A stretch of 49,529 nucleotides of DNA from Candidatus Omnitrophota bacterium (GCA_030692055.1 JAUYCY010000153.1:1-49529); one strand, 5' to 3'. Positions 1-9,301 are shown, numbered from the stretch's first letter. Program-made: numbers and translations. The notes: generated by a model from the letters alone, not told the origin.

Positions 1-11
1 GCTTAGCTATC

Positions 12-145
12 GCGGACCCAGCATATCTTTACTTTGCTTACGCAAAGGCTGGGTTCATTCATTGCCTTGGAATGAGGTCAACTGCGTTCACGATTTCGGC
101 TTCATCCCCGTGGCAAGCCATGGGGTAAACGCCTGAGAGAGAAAA
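12..145. repeat. Two-hairpin REP-like element, copy A
   Basis: The core between the hairpins (TTCATTCATTGCCTTGGAAT and following bases) recurs at 9678-9700 and, inverted, at 2230-2258. The right hairpin is CCCCGTGGCAAGCCATGGGG at 106-125, with one G-T wobble pair. The left hairpin (17-53, arms CCCAGC and GCTGGG) differs from the left hairpin of the other copies. The element lies against the 3' remnant of a gene at 137-238. Confidence 0.75.
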
Positions 146-238
146 AAGGTTATTTTTGATGAGGTTACAGGAATAAACGAAAGCGATAGCTACCAAGAAA
201 TCACATCAAAAGTCATCGCTAAAATTAAAAGCCTTTGA
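137..238 (+). pseudogene. 3' tail of an unidentified gene, possibly a PlsC-type acyltransferase
   Basis: A 33-codon open stretch ends at the TGA at 236-238, and its product ends SDSYQEITSKVIAKIKSL. An in-frame TGA at 134-136 closes it upstream, where the REP-like element lies. The ending resembles C-termini of 1-acylglycerol-3-phosphate acyltransferases, a family often encoded upstream of rpsA, but the match is short and recalled, not computed. It is either the true 3' end of a gene cut by the repeat or a relic. The identity is weak; the open, helix-like tail is what can be seen. Confidence 0.25.
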
Positions 239-241
239 CTG

Positions 242-330
242 CACAGATGAGCACAGATAGACACCACAGATGGGCCTAGATGATATTTATCTGTGACTAT
301 CTGCGGTCTTTATCTGTGGTTATTTGTGTA
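242..330. repeat. CACAGAT-word inverted repeat (family F1), copy 1
   Basis: The left arm carries CACAGAT at short intervals and the right arm carries ATCTGTG, so the transcript could fold into a long imperfect hairpin. It starts 3 nt after the TGA at 236-238 and stops against the -35 box of the rpsA promoter. Other copies are at 8437-8522, 17663-17729, 23764-23848 and 30264-30351. Confidence 0.85.
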
Positions 331-359
331 TTGACAAAAATAAGGCTTTAAGGCATAAT
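331..359 (+). promoter_or_regulatory. Sigma-70-type promoter of rpsA
   Basis: A TTGACA box at 331-336 and CATAAT at 354-359 are separated by exactly 17 bp. The predicted start near 366 gives a leader of about 109 nt before rpsA. The promoter begins directly after an F1 repeat. Confidence 0.7.
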
Positions 360-389
360 TATATTCCTCATTGGAAGCCCTCGGCTAAT

Positions 390-443
390 CTTAGGTATTG
401 GAAAAGTTAAATATTTCATGCCTGGCGAGGAATATTTCCTAAG
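390..443 (+). promoter_or_regulatory. Nested hairpin in the rpsA leader
   Basis: CTTAGG (390-395) can pair with CCTAAG (438-443), enclosing a second stem AAATATT (409-415) with AATATTT (431-437). The structure sits 18 nt upstream of the GGAGG ribosome-binding site (461-465). S1 is known to repress its own translation in E. coli, so an autoregulatory role is possible. No family match is claimed. Confidence 0.35.
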
Positions 444-474
444 AGGACAAATCTTTTAATGGAGGTTTAATAGA

Positions 475-2043
475 ATGGATAAAGTATCTACGGAATTGGA
501 GAATGCCTATTACAACTCAATTAAGGAATTAAAAGAAGGAGAGATTGTAAAAGGCAAAATTGTTAGTGTTTCTGTTAATGAAGTAGTAGTTGATGTCGGC
601 TATAAGTCAGAAGGTATCATCCCGCGCGATGAATTTGTAAGCGTTGATTTAGAAAGCTTATCTGAAATCGAAGTTTATGTAGAGAATGTTGAGAACGAAG
701 AAGGAAAAGTTATTCTTTCTTTTAGAAAAGCAAAAGAAGAAAAGGGTTGGCTAACATTAGCCCAGAATTATAAGGAAGGGGATTTAGTGGACGGCGTAGT
801 TCTCCGCAAGGTGCGCGGCGGATATATGGTAGATGTTTTTGGGGTTGAAGGGTTTTTGCCACAAAGCCTTTCCGCCTTTAGAAATGTTTCAGAAACAGAG
901 CTTGTTGGGCAAAAGAGCCATTTTCAGATTGTGAGGATGACCAAGACTAAGGAAAACTTTATACTTTCCAGAAAAGACGCGGTACGCATGGAAAAAGAAA
1001 TATCGCGTAAAAAAACATGGGAAGAAATAGAAATCGGAAAAACATTAAAGGGCAGAGTCAAAAGTGTTACCAACTTCGGTGCGTTCATAGACCTTGGAGG
1101 GGTTGATGGATTGCTGCATATTGCGGATATGAGCTGGAAAAAAATTACCCATCCTTCAGAAATCGTTGCTGTCGGCGATGAAATACAGATAATGATTTTA
1201 AATTTCGATAGAGAAAAAGGAAAAATTTCTTTAGGTTTAAAACAAACCACCCCAGACCCATGGAAAGAGATAGACAAGAAATATACACCTCTCTCGGTTA
1301 TCAAGGGTAGAATAACCAATATTCAGAATTATGGCATATTTGTAGAATTAGAAAAAGGTATAGAGGGGTTGGTGCATATAAGTGAAATTTCCTGGACAAA
1401 GAAATTTTTAAATTTATATGAGATGTTTGCTATCGGAGATACTGTCGAGGCAAAAGTCATCGGTATGGAACCACAGGAGCGTAAAATTTCCCTAAGTATA
1501 AAGCAGCTTGAGAAAGACCCGTGGGATGACGCAGAGAACTTAGTAACTATTGATTCGGAGACTACGGGAAAAGTTTCTGGTTACGGCGAAGGCTGTGCCT
1601 ATGTAGAATTAGAAAATGGTTTGGACGGAATACTTTATAATGAGGATATTTCTTGGACAAAAAGAGTTACGCGCGCGCAGGAGATTCTAAAGAGAGGTTC
1701 TCCTTTAAGCTTCAAGGTTTTAGGGTTAGATAGGAGTAGTAAAAAAGTCATACTTGGTTTAAAGCAGTTAATTCAAGACCCATGGCCGCAAATTCAGGAA
1801 AAATACCCTCTAGGTAGAGTTTTAGACGGTGAAGTCGTCAAAGTTACCAATTTCGGGGTGTTTGTAAAACTTGAAGAAGAATTAGAGGGTTTAGTTTTTT
1901 CAGGTGAGATAGAAAAAGAGGCAATGGATAACTTAAAATCGAAAGATAAGCTAACGGTTAAGATAATAAAAGTTGACCCCGGAGCAGCAAAGATCGGACT
2001 TTCAGCCAAAATCAACGAGCCTCAGCCAGACAGCCAAGGATAA
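475..2043 (+). CDS. rpsA: 30S ribosomal protein S1
   Basis: S1 holds mRNA on the 30S subunit through repeated OB-fold S1 domains. Six can be read at about residues 20-86, 100-167, 186-257, 271-345, 359-430 and 446-514. Domains 3, 4 and 6 show the strongest RNA-binding signature (VTNFGAFIDL with GLLHIADMSW; IQNYGIFVEL with GLVHISEISW; VTNFGVFVKL). At 522 aa it is slightly shorter than the 557 aa E. coli protein. The ATG has a GGAGG site 9 nt upstream and a good promoter at 331-359. It appears to be transcribed alone or as the first gene, since a 446-nt repeat-filled gap follows. Confidence 0.97.
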   Translation: MDKVSTELENAYYNSIKELKEGEIVKGKIVSVSVNEVVVDVGYKSEGIIPRDEFVSVDLESLSEIEVYVENVENEEGKVILSFRKAKEEKGWLTLAQNYKEGDLVDGVVLRKVRGGYMVDVFGVEGFLPQSLSAFRNVSETELVGQKSHFQIVRMTKTKENFILSRKDAVRMEKEISRKKTWEEIEIGKTLKGRVKSVTNFGAFIDLGGVDGLLHIADMSWKKITHPSEIVAVGDEIQIMILNFDREKGKISLGLKQTTPDPWKEIDKKYTPLSVIKGRITNIQNYGIFVELEKGIEGLVHISEISWTKKFLNLYEMFAIGDTVEAKVIGMEPQERKISLSIKQLEKDPWDDAENLVTIDSETTGKVSGYGEGCAYVELENGLDGILYNEDISWTKRVTRAQEILKRGSPLSFKVLGLDRSSKKVILGLKQLIQDPWPQIQEKYPLGRVLDGEVVKVTNFGVFVKLEEELEGLVFSGEIEKEAMDNLKSKDKLTVKIIKVDPGAAKIGLSAKINEPQPDSQG

Positions 2044-2088
2044 ACACAGTGCAGATTTGAAATCTAAATAAGATTGTGTAAAACGGTT

Positions 2089-2110
2089 GCCTGCCTGCCG
2101 GCAGGCAGGC
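2089..2110. repeat. CCTGCC/GGCAGG palindrome (family F6)
   Basis: A perfect 22-nt palindrome of GCCTGCCTGCC and its complement. Near-identical copies are at 21848-21867, 34618-34637 and, inside a coding sequence, 48967-48987. Confidence 0.85.
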
Positions 2111-2169
2111 GCAACTCGTGTCGGTTTGCGTTTATCGCAAGACGTAAAGTAAGAAAAATTCAGATTTTA

Positions 2170-2312
2170 TTCTCTCTCGGCGAATACCCCGTGGCTTGCC
2201 ACGGGGATGAAGCCGAAATCGTGAACGCAGTTGACCTCATTCCAAGGCAATGAATGAACCAGTGATAATATTAGCATAGAACATACTCCGCGGCTTGCCG
2301 CGGAGACTGGTT
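2170..2312. repeat. Two-hairpin REP-like element, copy B
   Basis: Two perfect 20-nt hairpins, CCCCGTGGCTTGCCACGGGG at 2187-2206 and CTCCGCGGCTTGCCGCGGAG at 2286-2305, flank an 80-nt core. The core is the inverted version of the element that runs into secG at 9620-9765. Confidence 0.85.
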
Positions 2313-2357
2313 GATTTAAACGCAACCGTATGACGTAAAACGAAACAAGCAGCGTCC

Positions 2358-2393
2358 TTCGACAGGCTCAAGACAGCCCTGAGCGAAGTCGAA
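2358..2393. repeat. TTCGACAGGCTCA inverted repeat (family F7)
   Basis: TTCGACAGGCTCA faces TGAGCGAAGTCGAA. A diverged copy is at 33278-33337, flanked by 12-bp direct repeats. Confidence 0.75.
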
Positions 2394-2489
2394 TGGGCGT
2401 AACCGATAAACGCCCGCCACCTTGATATTGTAATAAGGTGGGTACGCCTTATGAGCGGAAAATTCTAATATATAAATGAGGTCTGAGGG

Positions 2490-3704
2490 GTGAAGAACGA
2501 GATACAGCGACAACTTCAGATAATAAAAGAGAATGCCGTTGATTTAGTTTCAGAGCAGGAACTAACCGCAAAATTAGAAACTTGCCTAAAAGCTAACAAA
2601 CCCTTAAAGTTAAAGATTGGTTTTGACCCCACCGTAAAAGATATCCATTTAGGTCACACTGTCCTTTTAAGGAAACTAAAGAAACTACAGGACCTCGGCC
2701 ATTTCGTTAACTTAATTATAGGTGATTTTACGGCGAAAATCGGCGACCCCTCGGGTAGAACCGCGCTGCGGCCTATTTTAAGTGATAAGGAAATCGAAGA
2801 CAATGCTTCAACCTATACAGAGCAGGTATTCAAAATCTTAGATAGCAAAAAAACCAAAGTAATCTTCAACAGCACTTGGTATAAAGATATGCCAATATCA
2901 AAGTTTTTATCCATACTTTCTTCATATACCGTTGCTCGCATGCTTACGCGTGACGATTTCTCCCAAAGAATAAAGGAAAATAGGCCTCTTACAATTTTAG
3001 AGATGGTATATCCTTTAATTCAAGGGTATGACTCGGTAATGCTAGAGTCTGATTTAGAATTTGGCGGTAACGATCAAAAGTTTAATCTCATTGTGGGCAG
3101 ACATTTACAGGAGATTTTTGGACAGAAACCGCAGGCCATTTTGACTATGCCTCTTTTGGTGGGTTTAGACGGTACAAATAAAATGTCTAAGTCTTTAGGA
3201 AATTATATAGGCATAACCGAAGAACCTAAAAGCATTTTTGGAAAACTGATGAGCATTTCAGATGAGGTTATGTGGGAATATTTTAGATTACTCACAGATT
3301 GTAAACTAGAAGAAGTAAAGAAAATGCACCCTAAAGAAGCCAAGCTACTACTCGCCCAAACGCTGGTTTCTTTTTACTATTCGCAAGCCATAGGTAAAAG
3401 AGAAAGAGATGAATTTGAAAAGGTATTTTCTCAGAGAGAAATACCCCAGGATATAACCGTGTATAAAGTAAGCAAAAATAACATCGATATAATAGAGGTG
3501 CTTTATGAAATAAAGGCAGCTTCTTCTAAGAATGAGGCTCGCCGTTTGCTTACACAGGGAGGTATTTCTGTAATCGACCCTGGCAATTCCTCTAAAATTA
3601 CTACGCTAAAAACTCCATTCGTAAACGTACCGGAGCAGGGAATAGTTTTAAAAATAGGTAAGAAGAAATTCCTCAAAATCGTCCAAGATAGATCCACTTA
3701 CTGA
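2490..3704 (+). CDS. tyrS: Tyrosyl-tRNA synthetase
   Basis: This class I synthetase charges tRNA-Tyr. The HIGH signature is HLGH (53-56) and the KMSKS loop is KMSKS (231-235). The latter is typical of the TyrZ-like subgroup; classical TyrS has KFGKS. An S4 RNA-binding domain occupies about 335-400. At 404 aa the length is normal. The GTG start at 2490 follows a TGAGGTCTGAGGGG stretch that can serve as ribosome-binding site. The last codons (DRSTY) lie after a 33-nt sequence repeated 112 nt downstream, where it would encode the same end followed directly by a stop, so the C-terminus may have been altered by a partial duplication. Confidence 0.96.
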   Translation: MKNEIQRQLQIIKENAVDLVSEQELTAKLETCLKANKPLKLKIGFDPTVKDIHLGHTVLLRKLKKLQDLGHFVNLIIGDFTAKIGDPSGRTALRPILSDKEIEDNASTYTEQVFKILDSKKTKVIFNSTWYKDMPISKFLSILSSYTVARMLTRDDFSQRIKENRPLTILEMVYPLIQGYDSVMLESDLEFGGNDQKFNLIVGRHLQEIFGQKPQAILTMPLLVGLDGTNKMSKSLGNYIGITEEPKSIFGKLMSISDEVMWEYFRLLTDCKLEEVKKMHPKEAKLLLAQTLVSFYYSQAIGKRERDEFEKVFSQREIPQDITVYKVSKNNIDIIEVLYEIKAASSKNEARRLLTQGGISVIDPGNSSKITTLKTPFVNVPEQGIVLKIGKKKFLKIVQDRSTY

Positions 3705-3798
3705 TGAAAGTTCTACCATCGAAGAATCTGAATTACAGATAACCTTTCTAGGCGTAATTCTTAAGATAGGTAAGAAGAAATTCCTCAAAATCGTCCAA
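3654..3798 (+). repeat. Direct repeat of the tyrS 3' end
   Basis: The same 33 nt occur at 3654-3686 (inside tyrS) and 3766-3798. The second copy reads GVILKIGKKKFLKIVQ then TAA, against GIVLKIGKKKFLKIVQ in tyrS. Codons just upstream differ mostly at synonymous positions, so the downstream copy looks like the relic of a diverged tyrS 3' end. Confidence 0.75.
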
Positions 3799-3806
3799 TA
3801 AATTTC

Positions 3807-3834
3807 TTGCAATTTGATTTCTGATTGCTATAAT
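3807..3834 (+). promoter_or_regulatory. Extended -10 sigma-70 promoter of the galT pair
   Basis: TTGCAA (3807-3812), a 16-bp spacer and TATAAT (3829-3834) preceded by TGC, an extended -10 motif. The predicted start is near 3841, giving a leader of about 96 nt that contains the hairpin at 3883-3914. Confidence 0.65.
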
Positions 3835-3882
3835 ACTCTGGTTATTGACTTCCGGTAAGATGTAATCTGTGTAATCATTTTT

Positions 3883-3914
3883 TTCCGCCAGAAGCGGATC
3901 CGCCTTCGGCGGAA
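3883..3914. repeat. TTCCGCC...GGCGGAA hairpin (family F8), copy 1
   Basis: A 32-nt hairpin with arms TTCCGCC and GGCGGAA around GGATCC. It lies inside the right half of a GTGTAATC (F2) repeat in the galT leader. Related copies are at 18879-18910 and, inside ugd, at 38610-38662. Confidence 0.8.
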
Positions 3915-3936
3915 ATCATTGTAATCTTTCTTAAAT

Positions 3937-4944
3937 ATGCCGCAATTAAGAAAAGACCCTATCTTAGGAAGATGGGTAATCATTTCCACAGAAAGAGCTA
4001 AGAGGCCCAAAGATTTTCCCCACGCAGACTCGGCGCCTACCGAAAAAGAGTGCCCCTTTTGCCGCGGCAAAGAAAGCCAGACCCCGCCAGAGATATTTTC
4101 TATAAAAGATAACCAGGGAAATTGGAGAGTAAGAGTAATACCTAGCAAGAAGCCATTTTTAAACCCCAATGTAGAATTTTGGAAAAAAGGCAAAGGCCCT
4201 TACGATTTAATCAATGCTTTGGGTAGTCACGAAGTAGTGGTTGAAACGCCTGAGCATATTAACAATTTAGCTGATTTAGAAGAAGGCCTGGTGAGGGATG
4301 TTTTTACCGCCTATTGTCTTCGCGCTAAAGAACTAGCTAAAGATAGCCGCATAAAATACGTTTTAGCCTTTAAGAATTATGGTTGGGACGCCGGCGGAGG
4401 AAGAGTAAAACATTCGCGTTCTCAACTTATTGCCACTCCGGTTAATTTAAAAAGAGTTAAGGAGGAACTGGAAGGAGCAAAGGCGTATTATAGTTACCAT
4501 GAAAGGTGTATTTTCTGTGATATAATTCGCCAAGAATTAGCAAGCGGTGAAAGGATTGTTTTAGATGAAGATGGATTTATTGCTTTAGTTCCTTTTGCTC
4601 CGCGTTTTCCTTTTGAGGTGTGGGTACTGCCTAAGAGTCATTCCCCGGATTTTATCGGCATTTGCGAAAGAAACGTAGGAGGGTTTGCTAGGGTGGTCAA
4701 GAAGGTCCTTAGTAAGATAAAAGTTTTGCTTAATGACCCGTCTTATAATTACGTTATACATACAGCGCCTTTTAGAAGGCCTTATCCGGGGTATTGGTCA
4801 ACCATAGAAGAAGATTATCACTGGCATATGGAAATTACGCCGCGCTTAACTCGTGTAGCAGGATTTGAATGGGGAAGCGGTTTTTATATTTGTCCCTCAT
4901 TACCGGAGGAAGCGGCAAAGTATTTACGGGAAACCAATGTATAA
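3937..4944 (+). CDS. GalT-family protein lacking the catalytic histidine (paralogue 1)
   Basis: Galactose-1-phosphate uridylyltransferase belongs to the HIT superfamily and works through a uridylyl-histidine intermediate in an HxHxQ motif. Here that motif reads H159-S-R161-S-Q163, so the residue aligned with the nucleophile (His166 in E. coli) is arginine. The neighbouring paralogue keeps HGHSQ. The zinc-site residues C39, C42 (CPFC), H98 and H159 appear retained, as does the C-terminal YHWHMEI. At 335 aa it is full length, which argues against simple decay. It may be a pseudoenzyme, a regulatory subunit of the next protein, or use a different residue. No strong ribosome-binding site precedes the ATG. 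Confidence 0.85.
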   Translation: MPQLRKDPILGRWVIISTERAKRPKDFPHADSAPTEKECPFCRGKESQTPPEIFSIKDNQGNWRVRVIPSKKPFLNPNVEFWKKGKGPYDLINALGSHEVVVETPEHINNLADLEEGLVRDVFTAYCLRAKELAKDSRIKYVLAFKNYGWDAGGGRVKHSRSQLIATPVNLKRVKEELEGAKAYYSYHERCIFCDIIRQELASGERIVLDEDGFIALVPFAPRFPFEVWVLPKSHSPDFIGICERNVGGFARVVKKVLSKIKVLLNDPSYNYVIHTAPFRRPYPGYWSTIEEDYHWHMEITPRLTRVAGFEWGSGFYICPSLPEEAAKYLRETNV

Positions 4945-4976
4945 AGCGCAAAGCGCATGGCGCATAGCGCAAAGCG
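4945..4976. repeat. GCGCATAGC-word repeat (family F3), single arm
   Basis: AGCGCAAAGCGCATGGCGCATAGC-type words fill the whole 38-nt gap between the two galT paralogues, starting directly after the TAA. Confidence 0.8.
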
Positions 4977-4982
4977 GTTATT

Positions 4983-5987
4983 ATGCCTGATATAAGAAAA
5001 GATCCTATTGTCGCGCGTTGGGTAGTGGTAAACGTAGAAGAGCCATATTTGCCAAAGGATTATGATATTGCTCCTTTTGTTTGGAAGGGAGAAAAAGACT
5101 GTTCATTTTGTCAAGGTAACGAACACCTTACGCCTCCAGAAATAGAAGCGATTTCCGAAGGCTGGCGCGCTCCCAATACTTCAGGGTGGAAAGTAAGGGT
5201 AGTTCCTAATAAATTCCCTGCCTTAATAATTGAAGGAGATTTAGATAAACACGCTGTCGGCATATATGATATGTCTAACGGCGTAGGGGCTCACGAGGTT
5301 ATTATTGATAGCCCTCATCATTTTAAGGGAATACCTGAGTTTACCGATTTAGAGACAGAGTATATGCTAAAAGCATACAGGTCTCGAGTTCTAGATTTAA
5401 GAAAAGACAGAAGATTTAAATATCTTTTGATTTTTAAAAATGTCGGCCTTGAGGCCGGAGCATCGCTTGAACACGGCCATTCGCAGTTAATCGCCCTACC
5501 CATGGTTCCTAAAAACGTTTTAGATGAAGTAAAAGGCGCGCGGCATTTCTACGAGTATAGGGAGAGATGTATTTTCTGTGACATGATTGCTTATGAAGCG
5601 GAAAATGGCCGTGAAAGAGTAGTAAGCGAAAACGAACATTTTGTTTCTTTTTGCCCCCTTTCCAGCAGGTTTTCTTTTGAGGTTTGGGTTATTCCTAAAG
5701 AGCACTCTGTAGATTTTGGCGAGATAGACGACAAACATTTAAAAAGTTTAGCAAAAATTTTGAAAGATTCTTTAGCTCGGTTAAAAAAGGTATTAGGGGA
5801 GCACCCCTATAATTATATTATTCATACTTCACCGGTAAATACCGATGCGCATCCGTCATATCACTGGCATATTGAGATAATGCCAAAGTTAAGTAGGGTT
5901 GCAGGTTTTGAATGGGGAAGCGGCTTTTATGTGGTATCAACACCACCAGAATTAGCGGCGAAATACTTGAAAGAAGTCAAAATATAA
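4983..5987 (+). CDS. galT: Galactose-1-phosphate uridylyltransferase (paralogue 2)
   Basis: It transfers UMP from UDP-glucose to galactose-1-phosphate in the Leloir pathway; an ADP-glucose phosphorylase-like activity is an alternative for this subfamily. The active-site motif is intact: H164-G-H166-S-Q168, with zinc ligands C40 and C43 (CSFC) and H104 in GAHEV. The C-terminal YHWHIEIMPKL is conserved. At 334 aa it matches the family. It aligns with the preceding gene over its whole length, so the two arose by tandem duplication. They are separated only by an F3 repeat and are probably co-transcribed from the promoter at 3807. Confidence 0.92.
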   Translation: MPDIRKDPIVARWVVVNVEEPYLPKDYDIAPFVWKGEKDCSFCQGNEHLTPPEIEAISEGWRAPNTSGWKVRVVPNKFPALIIEGDLDKHAVGIYDMSNGVGAHEVIIDSPHHFKGIPEFTDLETEYMLKAYRSRVLDLRKDRRFKYLLIFKNVGLEAGASLEHGHSQLIALPMVPKNVLDEVKGARHFYEYRERCIFCDMIAYEAENGRERVVSENEHFVSFCPLSSRFSFEVWVIPKEHSVDFGEIDDKHLKSLAKILKDSLARLKKVLGEHPYNYIIHTSPVNTDAHPSYHWHIEIMPKLSRVAGFEWGSGFYVVSTPPELAAKYLKEVKI

Positions 5988-5991
5988 ACCA

Positions 5992-7135
<1,144 letters not shown>

Positions 7136-7138
<3 letters not shown>

Positions 7139-7171
7139 CGCATAGCGCCAAGCGCAGAGCGCATAGCGTAG
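7136..7171. repeat. GCGCATAGC-word repeat (F3), single arm
   Basis: It begins with the TAG stop codon of gap (TAGCGCATAGCG) and is followed directly by an F4 hairpin. Confidence 0.8.
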
Positions 7172-7244
7172 ATAACAGAGCACAGATAACAGAGGGCAGA
7201 AGTCAGAAATCTGACCTCTGTTATCCGACATCTGGCTTCTGAAT
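7171..7244. repeat. Hairpin of TCAGAAGTCAGA words (family F4)
   Basis: GATAACAGAGG...CAGAAGTCAGA on the left pairs with TCTGACCTCTGTTATC on the right. The stem occupies most of the gap before pgk and leaves just a GGGGGAG ribosome-binding site. Confidence 0.85.
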
Positions 7245-7257
7245 AATAGGGGGAGTA

Positions 7258-8436
7258 ATGGCTAAGCTTACAGTTAAAGACGTAGATTTTAAAAATAAAA
7301 AAGTAATTATGCGCGTGGATTTTAACGTGCCTTTAGATAAACAAGGTAATATTACTGATGACACACGCATAAAGGAAGCATTGCCAACAATAAAATATGT
7401 TTTAGAAAAAGGCGCAAAGAAGCTAATTCTAATGAGCCATTTAGGAAGGCCGGAAGGTAAGGTTGTTGATGGCCTTCGGATGAATCCTGTGGCAAAGGTA
7501 TTGTCTGAAATGCTCAAAGAAGAAGTTGAGAAATTAGACGACTGCATAGGCGACCAAGTAAAAAAAAGGATAGGTAGCAGTAAGGCAAGAGTTATTCTTT
7601 TAGAGAATTTGCGTTTTCACGCGGAAGAGGAAAAGGGCGATGAAAAATTTGCTAAAGCGCTTGCTTCTTTGGCAGATACCTACGTTAATGACGCTTTTGG
7701 TACCGCTCACCGCGCGCATGCCTCTACTACCATTGTGGCTAAGTTTTTACCTTCTTGTCTTGGATTATTAATGGAAAAGGAAATAAAATACCTTTCTTCT
7801 GCGCTAAAACCCCAGAAGCCTTATGTGGTTATTTTGGGCGGAGCAAAGGTATCGGATAAAATTGACGTCATTAGTAGTTTAATGAAGAGTGCGGATAAAT
7901 TTTTGATTGGCGGAGCAATGGCATATACATTTTTAAAAAGTAAGGGCATAGACGTGGGCAATTCGCGCGTAGAGGTGGATAAACTTGATGCGGCAAAAAA
8001 TATCTTGCAAAATGCGCAAAAAAAAGGTATAAACATTGTTCTTCCTGTTGACCACTTAGTGATAGATAACCTGGATAACCCCACTGTCAAAAAGACCGTA
8101 GATATAATACCCGCGGGTTTTTTAGGCGTGGACATAGGCCCTAAAACGATTGAATTGTTTAAGAAAGAACTAAAGGATGCCAAAACCGTTCTGTGGAACG
8201 GCCCTGTGGGTATATTTGAAAAAGACGATTACGCAAAAGGCACCAAGGAAATTGCTCAAGTTTTAGCTACTTTAAAAAATGCTACAGTGATTGTTGGCGG
8301 AGGCGATTCTGCTTCCGCGGCAAAGAAATTTAAAGTAGCTGATAAGTTATCGCACGTTTCCACCGGCGGCGGAGCGTCTTTAGAGTTTTTAGAGGGCAAA
8401 GAGCTACCGGGGATAGCGATTATCCCTAATAAATAG
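7258..8436 (+). CDS. pgk: Phosphoglycerate kinase
   Basis: It makes ATP and 3-phosphoglycerate from 1,3-bisphosphoglycerate. Signatures in order are RVDFNVPLD (residues 20-28), the substrate-site HLGRPEG at about 61-67, GGAKVSDKI at about 198, and the C-terminal nucleotide loop GGGDSASA at about 348. At 392 aa the length is normal. The ATG follows GGGGGAG. Its TAG stop is followed without a gap by the first CACAGAT of an F1 repeat. Confidence 0.98.
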   Translation: MAKLTVKDVDFKNKKVIMRVDFNVPLDKQGNITDDTRIKEALPTIKYVLEKGAKKLILMSHLGRPEGKVVDGLRMNPVAKVLSEMLKEEVEKLDDCIGDQVKKRIGSSKARVILLENLRFHAEEEKGDEKFAKALASLADTYVNDAFGTAHRAHASTTIVAKFLPSCLGLLMEKEIKYLSSALKPQKPYVVILGGAKVSDKIDVISSLMKSADKFLIGGAMAYTFLKSKGIDVGNSRVEVDKLDAAKNILQNAQKKGINIVLPVDHLVIDNLDNPTVKKTVDIIPAGFLGVDIGPKTIELFKKELKDAKTVLWNGPVGIFEKDDYAKGTKEIAQVLATLKNATVIVGGGDSASAAKKFKVADKLSHVSTGGGASLEFLEGKELPGIAIIPNK

Positions 8437-8522
8437 CACAGATAATCACAAGATTAAGACCACAGATAGTCACAGATAAAATCTTGTGCTCATCTGTGGT
8501 GTGTATCTGCGCTAATCTGTGA
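8437..8522. repeat. CACAGAT inverted repeat (F1), copy 2
   Basis: It starts immediately after the pgk stop codon and ends 16 nt before the tpiA ATG. The left arm has CACAGAT words and the right arm has ATCTGTG words. Confidence 0.88.
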
Positions 8523-8538
8523 GTTAATTTAAAATAAT

Positions 8539-9300
8539 ATGAGAAAACCACTTATAGCCGGCAACTGGAAAATGTATAAAACCATTGGCGAGGCTATTGC
8601 ATTGGCTAATGGAATAAAAAGGGGCGTGCTTGATTTTAGCAATTTTGTAGATGTAGCGCTATGCCCTCCTTTTGTTACTCTTTCGGTTGTTTACGACGTT
8701 ATTAGCGATACAGATATAGCATTAGGAGCGCAAGATTTATTTTGGGAGAAGGAAGGCGCTTATACCGGCGAGGTTTCACCGGTGATGCTAAAGGATTGTG
8801 GTTGTGAGTTTGTGATTATCGGGCATTCCGAACGAAGAAAATATTTTTTTGAAACCGATGAAACGGTAAATAAAAAAATAAAAGCAGCACAAGTCGTCGG
8901 CCTTAAACCTATTGTTTGCATAGGCGAGACACTCAGTGAGCGAGAATCCGGTAAGACCATTGAAGTAGTAAAGACACAACTAGAAGGTGGGTTAAAAGAT
9001 TTAGGAATAGAGGATGTGTTAGATTTGGTTATTGCTTATGAGCCAGTTTGGGCTATCGGAACAGGCAAAAATGCTACAGCTAGTCAAGCCCAGGAGGTTC
9101 ATGGGTTTATTCGTACATGGATAACCGATAATTTTTCCCAAGGAACTGCCGAAGCTTTGCGGATTCTTTATGGAGGAAGCGTAAAGCCTTCAAATATAAA
9201 AGAATTAGTAAAAGAAAATGATGTTGATGGCGCATTGGTAGGGGGTGCATCTTTGGAAGTTTCCTCTTTTGTCGAAATAGTGAAAAATTCTATTAAATAA
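8539..9300 (+). CDS. tpiA: Triosephosphate isomerase
   Basis: It interconverts dihydroxyacetone phosphate and glyceraldehyde-3-phosphate. The substrate-binding GNWKMYKT (N10, K12), the catalytic His in IGHSERRKYF (about 95), the catalytic Glu in AYEPVWAIGTG (about 168) and the phosphate loop LYGGSV (about 211) are all present. At 253 aa it is normal. The next gene, secG, starts 1 nt after its stop, so the two are translationally linked. Confidence 0.98.
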   Translation: MRKPLIAGNWKMYKTIGEAIALANGIKRGVLDFSNFVDVALCPPFVTLSVVYDVISDTDIALGAQDLFWEKEGAYTGEVSPVMLKDCGCEFVIIGHSERRKYFFETDETVNKKIKAAQVVGLKPIVCIGETLSERESGKTIEVVKTQLEGGLKDLGIEDVLDLVIAYEPVWAIGTGKNATASQAQEVHGFIRTWITDNFSQGTAEALRILYGGSVKPSNIKELVKENDVDGALVGGASLEVSSFVEIVKNSIK

Positions 9301-9301
9301 A

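Larger units (their letters stand above)
2044..2489. other. Repeat-filled gap between rpsA and tyrS
   Basis: This 446-nt gap holds, in order, a perfect 22-nt palindrome (2089-2110, family F6), REP-like copy B (2170-2312) and a TTCGACAGGCTCA-type inverted repeat (2358-2393). A weaker hairpin follows (CACCTT with AAGGTG, about 2418-2442). No gene was recognised, and no clear promoter for tyrS was found. Confidence 0.7.

Noticed and set aside
924..1319. Long open frames on the minus strand, such as within rpsA, gap and lptD
   Set aside because: They are shadows of well-identified + strand genes, with no motifs or ribosome-binding sites.
2425..2460. T-box-like sequence (AAGGTGGGTACGCC) upstream of tyrS
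   Set aside because: The match to the T-box core is partial, the TGGG would not pair with the acceptor end of tRNA-Tyr, and no specifier stem or terminator was found.
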